64,000 nt of DNA, from the NCBI GenBank assembly GCA_021234155.1, contig JAJEKV010000064.1, positions 5,642,001 through 5,706,000 of the forward strand, given 5' to 3'. The notes beneath the pieces were generated by a model that was given only the letters and a program-made list of their open reading frames with translations, ran no database searches and was not told where the DNA came from. A program made the translations under genes and the position numbers. Below are positions 55,654 to 64,000 of the stretch, one piece after another; within the stretch, counting starts at the first letter, position 1; every line of letters starts with the position of its first letter. The DNA is from Isoetes taiwanensis. Taxonomy: Eukaryota > Streptophyta > Lycopodiopsida > Isoetales > Isoetaceae.

Positions 55654-57211
55654 ATGCTGATGACTCTTACTTCAACGATAGAATGGGATGGCAAATGGAC
55701 GGGAGCAAAAGGAATTTGGGCAACATGGGTTGCAGCTGCCATTGTGCTATTTTCTTCCTTGCTAAAAGCAATATTTCATACGTTAAAGAGATGGGTTCAT
55801 GGCAGGAAGGAAACTATATTGTCCATGCCCTCAGGGTATGTTCTCATACTCCTTATTTCTTCAGACATAGTAAAGGTGCTAATATTATTGATTTTTTTAT
55901 TTGATAGAGGTGGCAGCAACGGACTCTATGAAGATCAACCATCTACGGAAATAACAGAGGATGATCTTAAACAGCTAATGGAAGACTTGGATGGGAGACA
56001 CAGAAGTAATCCAGGACAGTGGGAAGATGTTGTGAAGAAGAAGAATGATGTTGTTTCATATGCTGCAAAACGCCGTGATCCAGAGGTTCTCATCTATTGG
56101 CTGTTTATCATATGACATTTGGAAGAAGAAGATAGTTTTCTTTGTCGTGGAATACCCTGATTGTATTACCTTTTCTGTCTAAATACAGGATGGTGGACCT
56201 ACAGAGTACATGAGTGTAACTGTATTTGAGGACTGTTCTTCTGATCTGCTTCGAGATTTTTATATGGATAATGACTATCGACAAGAATGGGATAAGACTG
56301 TCATCAGGCATGATCAATTAAGCATTTGCCTGAAAACTGGAACTGAAGTTGGTAGGACAATAAAAAAGTTCCCATTAATGACAGCTAGGGAATATGTTCT
56401 ACGTTGGCGCGTATGGGAAGGAACAGAAAATTCATTTTACTGTATTATAAAGGTGAGATGTGATTCCATTAAAGTAAACCCCACTCCCCCCAAAAAGGAG
56501 ATGTTATTATTATAGTGTCGCTGATGGAATGTGCATTTCTGATAGGCATGTGAACATCCGCTTGCACCTAGGCATCCAAAGTATAAACGGGTTGATGTGT
56601 ATTCATCAGGGTGGCGAATATCTAAAGGTATCTATTATATGAGTGGTATTGTTACAACTGATGATCAACACTGAACACAAGCATAATGAGCTATTACAGT
56701 GGAAGGAAGAAATGCAGCTGAAGTAGTAATGCTACATCAAGAAGATCAAGGTGAAATGGCAAAAATTGCATTTTCCCGTGGTATATGGGGTTATATAAAT
56801 AAAATGGAAGCAAATCTGCAAAGATATAAATCTAGAAAGTGTGAAGAGGATGCGCTTAATGCTGTTTCACTCCGTCATAAGGTAATTTTGTGTTCTGCTG
56901 ATACAGGGCAAACATGATGTCCTGGTGCTTATGGCATTGCTGTATTCTGATAGGTTCCAAGCTGCCTAGAACAGACTTCCCAGAAATGTAGTATGACAGA
57001 CATGGCAGATTCTCCAGCCAGTTCTAGCACACATAGCGAGACTAAATTCAATCTTTTTAAGTGGTTTACCCAGAGTATCTTTTTGGTTGGTTGGGCCATG
57101 GTGTTTAGTCAGCAAGGTACATCATCCTTTGGTACCAAGTTAGCTGCAGCAATTATTCTAAAGAAGGCTGTCAAATTGAGGCGTTCCTTCAAGGTTATCC
57201 ATAGATTATAG
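55654..57211 (+). CDS. START-domain lipid-binding membrane protein (six exons)
   Basis: Exons: 55654-55835, 55908-56085, 56189-56452, 56546-56627, 56700-56881, 56954-57211; all introns are GT-AG (72, 103, 93, 72, 72 bp). The spliced frame is 381 codons without a stop. Residues about 22-43 form a membrane helix (WVAAAIVLFSSLLKAIFH). A START domain spans about 75-300: TEDDLKQLMEDLDGR, YMSVTVFEDCSSDLLRDFYM, WDKTV, GRTIKKFPLMTAREYVLRWR, PLAPRHPKY, SSGWRISK, FSRGIWGYINKME. A second hydrophobic stretch lies near 335-372. This layout fits the plant PCTP-like START membrane proteins (about 400 residues), which bind a lipid in the domain cavity; the ligand is unknown. The start is the first Met after an in-frame stop. 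It is the only intact host gene in the window. Confidence 0.9.
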
Positions 57212-57780
57212 TATGGAGATGCTCAGACTTTCCAGGAATGTAGCAAGGTACATTCTCTTTGGGTACCAAGTTAGTTGTTATGAAGAAGTGGATCAACTGT
57301 AGTATGGAAAAGTTTACTATTATTTTGAAGGCAAGTGTAGCTCATTGTGATGTGTACAGTATCAAATTTGAAAAATTTCTGCTCTGCAGCAGTCTTATCT
57401 CAATGCCATCAGCCAGGTTTTTTTCTTTTTATTATGTGTATTTTGGGGCCAATGTGGATTTTTAGCTCTCGATGGTCTATTGCTATATGAACTTCATATA
57501 TTTTGGTAGTGGATGCTGGGGTTCTTAATATTTAGGCACTGGACTGGCAAAGGCTATGGAAAGTGCAGTTCTTAAAGAAAGAATCTTCTTTCCATTCTTC
57601 TAAAATGTGATCCGATCTTCTTTCAATTCTTCTAATGGAATTTTCACTTTCCTTTTTCTCTAATTCTTCTTTGGGGATACTGCCTTCCAAAGCCCCAGGT
57701 GAGCGTAGCAAGGCTGCTGCCCGCCCTTTGTCAATTTGCAACCAATTAGCAATCAATGCTGCATCTATTTGACCATCCAA
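57212..57780 (+). other. 3' flank of the START gene
   Basis: Probable 3' untranslated sequence. About 35 bases of the last exon (AGCAAGGTACAT...TTTGG.TACCAAGTTAG at 57112-57148) recur in altered form at 57242-57276, a local duplication. A minus frame at 57532-57795 (87 codons, IPKEELEKKE) has no known product. Confidence 0.4.
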
Positions 57781-57859
57781 ATGGGGATTCAGCATGGGCT
57801 CTAGCAGATGGCACTAAAGGGGGGATTTGGATGATCTGGCATGGGTTCCCAATGTCTAG

Positions 57860-58025
57860 ATAAGTATAGCCATCCTGGGAGTAAGTGGACTGTTCTAGAG
57901 AAAGGGAAAGAAAAGACATGCATTATTAATGTTTATGATTCAATTGAACCAGCAAAAAGGGAGGAACAGTGGCATCAAAAGGGAGCGTAGACAATTTGAT
58001 GATGGCTGGTGACTTCAATAAGGTT
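57860..58025 (+). pseudogene. L1-type LINE endonuclease fragment
   Basis: Pieces read KTCIINVYDSIEPAKREEQW and NLMMAGDFNKV. They match the middle of the L1 endonuclease, where IxNVY.P and GDFN are conserved. Broken by a frameshift between them. Confidence 0.65.
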
Positions 58026-58503
58026 CGCAAATTATCTTTTACTATGATTTTGGCAGTGGTTAGGCGGAAAAGGGGGGATGGGTTTTATTCTTGTTTAATG
58101 AAAGGCATGGTCTTGCATCGCCATGTGTTGTTGAGAGGGTTGGGATTTTTGGAAGAACAGATGGGCTTCGTTGCTTGTAGCTATGCTTTGGGTTTCATGT
58201 GTCTTTCATCTGTAGTTTCAGAATCATGAAGCCTGGTTTCATGAGCCTTTGATCTGTAATTCCGGAGAGACTCCAGAGAGCTGCGGAGGCGGACCGCCTC
58301 TTCTGCATGGCTCTGTATTTGCCGTGGCTATACATATTCTCCTACGTATATACATATGCAGGGGAGCATTGAAGTATACGAAGGTATGATGTGTATATTC
58401 GTGGATCCTAGATCTGGCATATTCCTAAGCATATGCCCAAATCCAATGAACCAGGAAAAAACAATAAGGAGCGAACAATAATACACCAGTATATGTCTAG
58501 AAA
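58026..58503. other. stretch without recognisable gene
   Basis: A plus frame to 58229 has no known domain. The rest shows only TATACATAT-type simple sequence near 58330-58370. Confidence 0.4.
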
Positions 58504-59998
58504 TTGGGAAAGAAGTTAAACATGTCCAAAAGGGAGAGAGCGAAGCTTTCCATGGCAGGACGAATCGTTGTGGCTAAGTCAGTTTTAAGCAGCACCCATA
58601 CGTATATGGCTTCGTTCATGTTGGCTCCACAGTCAAAGATACAACTTCTCGTCAGGGTTGTCAGGAACTTCATCTGGGGGGAACAGAGGAGGGTGCTGCT
58701 ATCAAAGTCAGTTGGGCAAAGCATTTTGGCGGCCTTGGAATGATCAATTTTCTTTTGCAGGATGAGTCCTCGGGTTCCCGTCTTGTTTATCAGTCTTTGC
58801 AAATGTGCATTTCTTTTAGGTCTCGATCTCTTGAGCCACTTTTCCCTGGGCTCTGTTGTATCCACTAACCGCATACCCTAATGCGTCCCCATTTCTTAGA
58901 GGATTGCTAGTTGCATGTGAGACTGTACAATCTCCGTTTCATTTTCACCATCTTGTGCACACTAGCACTACTGCAAGTTGTTGGTGGGTTCCATTGGACG
59001 GTGGTCCTCTGGTATCTTCAGTCCACCCATTGACGCAGCGTCGATGGAGAGCAGCAGGTGTGCATATGATATCTGATTGGTATAATAATCAAAGGCAGTT
59101 GCTGACATGGGAAGAGTTTAGAGCTAAGTTCCTCCTTTTACGGTGGGATCGAGCTATTTGGCAGAAGGTGTCTTCAATTCTTCCTCCAATAGCACAAGTG
59201 GATGACCCCCAGCCTTGGGTAGTTCATGAGCGTGTCAAAGCAGATAAGTTGGTGAATTCCATGTACAAGGCCTTGCTTGCTGCAGACGTCTTGCCTCCTT
59301 CGTCCAAGTGGCCTTTGGTCATTCCTAGGGATCGGCAGAAAGCAGTATGGAAATGGGTATGGGATAAACTACTCTATCCCAAAGTATCTGTTTTATGGTG
59401 GCAAATCATTCATCGTTGTCTGCGCGTTAATATTCTGGTGCACAGATTTCGTCCAGAGGTATCTACACTTTGTCCCTTATGTGCACAGAGGGACGAGACA
59501 ATTGAGCATTGCTTTTTCCTATGTAGACATGTCAGACATGCTTGGTTGTGGCTTCAAGGCCTCTTTCGTTGTAATTTGAATAGCCAGCAGGTGTTATTAG
59601 CAGTCTATCCAAGTAATTGGGATAATTTGGCAAAAAGGGCGTTTCATTTGGCTTCTGCATGGATCATTTGGTCCATTTGGAAAAGAAGGAATCTTCTCAT
59701 ATTCAAAGGTCTTGCTTGTTCAGATGCACAGATCCTTCTTGATGCTCAACAACGAATTGTCAAAGCATTCAGGTGCTCATCAATTGCTAATGAGGTGAAG
59801 AGCCGTATTTGGGAGCACTATCTTCAGATTCACATTTACTTGTGAGTTTTTGCTTGCTCTTCATATTGTTTAGATGTTGTATTTGAGTGGGGTGGTTTTG
59901 CTCTGATGGACATTCTCTCCACTGAGTTATTAGTCCCCATTGTACTCTGTAACTTTCTCTGGATAATAAAGGCTCAAGTCCTTCAAAAAAAAAAAAAA
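58504..59998 (+). mobile_element. L1-type LINE 3' part with zf-RVT domain and poly-A
   Basis: 58504-58743 encodes the thumb region (AKLSMAGRIVVAKSVLSS, VVRNFIWGEQRR). 58856-59845 is an open frame of 329 residues for the ORF2 C-terminus with the zf-RVT domain: VWKWVWDKLLYPKVSVLWWQ, IIHRCLRVNILVH, and CPLCAQRDETIEHCFFLC with all C/H ligands. An AATAAAGG signal and an A-run at about 59985-59997 end it. It is related to the copy at 21880-22974. The polymerase core is deleted, so it is inactive although this frame is long and clean. Confidence 0.9.
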
Positions 59999-60003
59999 TT
60001 GTC

Positions 60004-60066
60004 CAAGAAGAAGAAGAAGAAGAAGAAGAAGAAGAAGAAGAAGAAGAAGAAGAAGAAGAAGAAGAG
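60004..60066 (+). repeat. (AAG)n microsatellite
   Basis: About 20 units of AAG directly after the poly-A of the LINE. It probably grew from the tail or its target. Confidence 0.95.
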
Positions 60067-60125
60067 AGACAGGCTTGGGATCTACTTATGAACCATTTTG
60101 TTTATAATCCTCCATCCTCCTCATA

Positions 60126-60243
60126 TCAATATTCATGGAGCAAACTCAATGGAATCCTGGGATAACCTTATAACCTTATATGATTCAATATTCATGGAGC
60201 AAACTCAATGGAATCCTGGGATAACCTTATAACCTTATATGAT
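60126..60243 (+). repeat. 59-bp tandem duplication
   Basis: TCAATATTCATGGAGC...ACCTTATATGAT occurs twice in a row (60126 and 60185) with no mismatch seen. It is a recent duplication inside the following LINE fragment. Confidence 0.92.
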
Positions 60244-61150
60244 ATGGTGTGGGAAACTCAATTTCTGATCACTATCCATAGATACTACTAGAAAAAATGG
60301 GACAAGCCAGAAAAGAAGGATCCAACATAAAACACAGATTTTCTACATAACAAGGGGCGTTTAAAGTGTACTACAATTTGCTTCCTCTCCAAAGAGGTCA
60401 AAAATTGAGTGAAAAAATGGGGAAAAGAATGGTTCTTGGAAGAAAAACAGGAAAAGCATACAATTTATGAGGAAAGGAGAGATATAAGGAGGAAACTCTT
60501 CCAGGATAAAGACGACAACGCTCTACAAGATAAAGAAAATGAGCTGAAAATCAAAAGTGAAAAGCATTGAGGAAAATGAGGCAAGAAGTCTAGCTGTGAG
60601 AAGCAGGTGCAAACACATCAATGAAATGGAGGAGGGAAGTTCAACCTTCTTCTTTAGGACAATCAAAAGTAGAATCCTGAATAATGGGATGGAGATAGTG
60701 TAGTTTTAGAAAAACAAGGAGAAATAAAAATTTTTTTCCATAAGAAATACAGTGCCTTGTTTGACAACTATCAAGTGGACGAGGGGCTGCTAGAAGCCTT
60801 CTTTAAGGAAATCCCAAAAGAGGTACAAATCATTGAAGAGGAGGAAATTTTAACCACCCAAGAAGAAAAAGAGATTTTAGACACTCTTAAATCTATGGCT
60901 CCTGGGAAGAGTCCTGAACCTGACGGCTTTCAACCAGAATTCTATGTGGAATTCTGGGATATAATGAAGGATGATATTATAACCTTTATCTAGGGACCAT
61001 GGAAAGCCAAGACTCTAAGCCCAGCTATCAATGTTGGGCATATTACTATGATTCCTAAAGTACACAATCCTTCACAAATAGGAAACTGGAGACCAATATC
61101 TTTAACTAATACTAGTTATAAGGTATTAGCCAAAATAATGGCATATCAAT
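60244..61150 (+). pseudogene. L1-type LINE fragment, endonuclease end to reverse transcriptase start
   Basis: Frames carry the region between endonuclease and polymerase. The polymerase opens with EEKEILDTLKSMAPGKSPEPDGF (60850-60930), then HITMIPKVHNPSQIGNWRPISL and TSYKVLAKIMAYQ up to about 61150, where similarity ends abruptly. Many stops upstream of 60757. No 3' end. Confidence 0.85.
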
Positions 61151-61558
61151 ATGCAAGGTATGCCGCTCTTCTTTGTTGATCAATAGACCAATCTTCTGAT
61201 GTGATGGCCATTTATTCTACAATATCTTTTGTCTTCATATATGTATGAGCTATTGCGAGCTCATATTGTTAGGATGCAAACATGCTCTCATTGCCTATAA
61301 GGCTGGGTAATCATATATGTTAAAAGGTAGCTAAGAGTAGCATCTTATTGATGCAATTTGCAACGTTTCATGTTGTGCCAACAGAGATGTGGAAGGATTA
61401 TAAGTTATTTATTGATTGGCTACTCTCCACATGCATGATCCACTAGCTTTTGGCACAAGGAATGTGCATACAAATTCCGTACTAGGTCAGGGCTCATCAT
61501 GTTGCCATGCTGTATAAGGCAAATCCTACAGAGCTTGCTTTAGTTAAATAGGCCATTC
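61151..61558. other. stretch without recognisable gene
   Basis: About 400 AT-rich bases between the LINE fragment and the MITE. No frame or repeat recognised. Confidence 0.5.
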
Positions 61559-61985
61559 TACTACCATTAACATTAATTAACACAAACCATTGCATCCAAT
61601 ACATTTAAGTTAAAATCCCCCTGAAAACCCCTTTGGTTTGGATGCATATTCACACGGGGGGTTACTTCGGGCACTCGGAATTGTCGGATGGCCATATTTG
61701 CCCTTTATTCCTTGATCTGGACCGTACATAGCAATCCTCGTTTATGGGGTATGTCTGTACAAGTTTTTGTATATTGTATATTGAAGTTTGTAAAATACTA
61801 TAAGGTTTGAGGGAATGTACTTAATGGTGTTAATTTTGTACATGTATTGTAAGTTTTTAGGGGCTCTCGCTGCCCTACGTAACCCCCCGTGTGAATATGC
61901 ACCCAAACCAAAGGGGGTTTCAGGGGGATTTTAACTTAAATGTGTTGGATGCAATGGTTTGTGTTAATTAATGTTAATGGTAGTT
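61559..61985. mobile_element. Foldback MITE with ~105-bp terminal inverted repeats
   Basis: The left arm (61559 to about 61667, CTACCATTAACATTAATTAA...CACACGGGGGGTTAC) is the reverse complement of the right arm (about 61877-61985), with only two or three mismatches seen. The interior of about 210 bases has no gene. The near-perfect hairpin points to recent movement or selection for the fold. The target duplication is unclear because TTAATTAATG-type sequence flanks the right side. Confidence 0.88.
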
Positions 61986-63500
61986 AATGTTAATTAATGT
62001 GTTGATTGTTATTCTAAATTTTTTTTTGGGCCCTTCGGGCACTAAGAAATCCACGGGCACTAAGAAATCCATAAATGCATGTAATAATTTTAAAAACACT
62101 TCTGCATGTAATATTGTGCATGTAATATCTGTGCATGGAGATTCCTGAGTGCATACGAATCATAATAGAAAATGGTAGTAGAGCTAAAAACAAGCCATTA
62201 CATTCTAAGACCTAATGTTAAGTGTGGCATAATACCATGATAGACAATAGACCATGATAGTCAATAACATAATAAGTATGCAACCTAGTCCTGTAGCAAG
62301 TCCTTAGAAAAGCTCTCCCAATCAGCAACCTCCTTCACAACCAAAGAGAGCAACATGCTAATATAAAATAATAACAGGTCTGGTAATATTTGACATCATT
62401 TTTTGTATGGTATGTTTATATTTCATTTTTCCACCTCCAACCAAGATAGCTGAAATGTAGAGTCTTATATGCAACAGTATTAGGCAAAGAAAAAGCAATA
62501 TACATGGCTTTACCTTGTTGAACATATTGAAAAAACTGAGTTCTATCAAAATTTCACACAATCAATCTCATAACTCAAGCTGCGGCCTTGGTAGATTTTG
62601 AAGGATAATGTACAAGCTTGGCCAACCAGTGGATTCTAAAGATTGTTTTCAGCTCAGGCAATGAAAGAAATTCCTTCTAAAAAATGGTAAGCAAAGAATG
62701 AGCAAACACGTAAATGAGCTGCACCCACAAGTTATGCAGCAACAAGGAACAGTCCTGGCATCTGCATCAGCCCCTACCCAACCTGCACCAGCTAATCATC
62801 TATGCACAAGCAGCTGGATAGTTATCAGTTTATACATCCGATTGTGACAAGTCTGCCCAAGCAACAAAAGGTGCCTTTGCAGGAAGATCAAGATGTTCAA
62901 TTTCAGTTCCGAGTTTGCATCAACCTGAAGCTTTATCTAAGGGCCAAGTCCAAGCTTTGGTAACTACTATTTCTGAAGCTGTTGCATCTCTTAAATCTGG
63001 AAGGCAAACACAACTAAAGTGATCCTTGAATCAAGCGACCAGGCAGGCAAATGCCTCACGAAATTTCCACGTACAAAACGGGGCAAATGCTCGAAAATAA
63101 AAATTATTTAACAAATATTATGAACTAACCCGAAAGTCTGGGACCCAGATAAGGGAAATAACAGCGATGAGCTGCAGCCTGAACAGTAGAACAGGAGGAA
63201 ATATTAAAGCATCAAAGAGGGAGAAGAGGCGATGCCTTCAAAGCCAGGGCTTAGCTCGCATGGTAGCCGGAGAAATTCCGTTGGAAAAAGCCTTCCAACT
63301 TTATTTTTTTGGTTTTTTTTTCCTAGAACGGTCTTAGGAACTTCGCTGCATATCTCCAGAACTGTGGCATACAACACCATGAAAGAAGTGTGCCAAATCC
63401 GTAGGGAAAGATGCAGCCCATAACCGCTCCTTGCCCAGGTCCTCTGGCTCCACGAAGCCCTTTCTGAAACGCTAAGCTCATATTCACGATGGTTTGCATG
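61986..63500. other. unassigned sequence
   Basis: 1.5 kb with no recognised gene or element. GGGCACTAAGAAATCCA is repeated at 62036 and 62055. A Gln/Ala/Pro-coding stretch (HPQVMQQQGTVLASASAPTQ) near 62725-62790 and an open minus frame at 63204-63506 could be gene remnants, but no family is recognised. Confidence 0.35.
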
Positions 63501-63508
63501 TCTTCCTC

Positions 63509-63560
63509 TTTTTTTTTTTTTTTTTTTTTTTTTCAAAACGAGAATTTTTATTGTAAGCCC
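63509..63560 (-). mobile_element. poly-A (minus strand) of a retrocopy or LINE end
   Basis: A T-run of about 25 at 63509-63533 is followed on the plus strand by CAAAACGAGAATTTTTATTG. On the minus strand this reads CAATAAAAATTCTCGTTTTG then poly-A, like the ends of the two L1-type LINEs here (CAATAAAAAGAGCC..., AATAAAGGCTC...). No coding part is attached. Confidence 0.5.
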
Positions 63561-63574
63561 TTAGATGTTGTCTG

Positions 63575-64000
63575 TTTTAAGCATTAGTTACTTGGAAAAG
63601 AATTTGTTTTCTATGTAGATCATCAAGCATTAAAGTATCTAATTTTGAAACCTTGTAGGACGGTCAGAATCACTCGATGATTAATCATGTTACAAGAATT
63701 TCAATTTCGAATTGTTGTGAAACCAAAAAAATCTCATGCCCCCGTGGATCATTTATCTAAATTTTAATGATTGATTCTAAAGATAAAGGGGTTAAAGATG
63801 ATTTATCCGATGCTGATTTATTTGCAGTGATTGCAGTACCAGAATGGTACGCAAATGTGGCTGATTTTCTTTAGAGGAGATGAAACCAATTGAGCGAAAG
63901 CGACTGATTCAAAAGTGTAAGACTTTCACTTTATTAGCAGGAACTTTATATAGAATTGGTAAGGATGATATATTACGTAGATGCATACTCCCTCATGAGG
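63575..64000 (+). pseudogene. Gypsy RNase H end and integrase N-terminus, runs off the window
   Basis: VDHQALKYLILKPCRTVRI, then LQEFQFRIVVKPKKSHAPVDHLSKF, is the end of Gypsy RNase H. After a shift, IERKRLIQKCKTFTLLAGTLYRIGKDDILRRCILPHE begins the integrase zinc region. It differs from F and H at these blocks, so it is a different Gypsy lineage. Stops and shifts are present. Confidence 0.8.

Noticed and set aside
58856-59845. Domesticated LINE-derived gene (329-codon clean frame)
   Set aside because: It is followed by a normal LINE 3' end and poly-A and preceded by broken polymerase; a young truncated LINE explains it.
63204-63536. Minus-strand gene of 110 codons beginning with a poly-Lys run
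   Set aside because: The Lys run is the poly-A/T tract read as codons; the rest matches no family I know.

Overview
The window is nuclear DNA of a land plant. It is almost entirely transposable-element sequence around one intact protein-coding gene. Evidence for a plant: Copia and Gypsy LTR elements with a tRNA-iMet primer site (TGGTATCAGAGC type), L1-type LINEs with a zf-RVT domain, Mutator-like elements with 9-bp target duplications, and a spliced START-domain gene with short introns (72-103 bp). The species cannot be read from the sequence. A seed-free plant such as a fern is my guess only.

Layout. 1-4488: fragments of a microsatellite-tailed LINE family, a ~283-bp repeat, and an LTR end with primer site. 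4489-21763: a complete minus-strand Copia element (A) with a perfect 5-bp target duplication, GTTTT. It was invaded by a 9.5-kb LTR element without recognisable genes (B, 7003-16472, TAACC), a 2.4-kb short LTR element (C, 16602-18995, AGGTT) and a LINE tail. 21880-24150: L1-type LINE pieces, one with a 17-bp target duplication. 24150-27745: an unidentified unit made of two inverted arrays of palindrome-bearing repeats around a decayed reading frame. 28005-29486: a short non-autonomous LTR element (E). 29526-41189: a minus-strand Gypsy element (F) carrying a LINE, four hairpin repeats and, in its 5' LTR, a 1-kb Mutator-like element. 41190 to about 52170: a related plus-strand Gypsy element (H), broken by a very young relative of E (D, 43730-46169, CCTAG) and by a LINE. 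52400-53882: a tRNA-like SINE and a small Mutator-like element. 55654-57211: the START gene, six exons, 381 codons. 57780-61150: L1-type LINE fragments. 61559-61985: a long-hairpin MITE. 61986-64000: unassigned DNA, a poly-T tract and a Gypsy fragment running off the window.

How the parts relate. All pol genes seen are broken by stops, frameshifts, nested insertions or lost catalytic residues. The LTRs of B resemble those of F and H, and D and E share one LTR family without genes, so B, C, D and E probably depend on enzymes from elsewhere. The most unusual region is 24150-27745. There a frame of about 570 codons is interrupted by eight stop codons that are all TAG, ends in a motif resembling a ParB-type DGQH signature, and sits between inverted repeat arrays.
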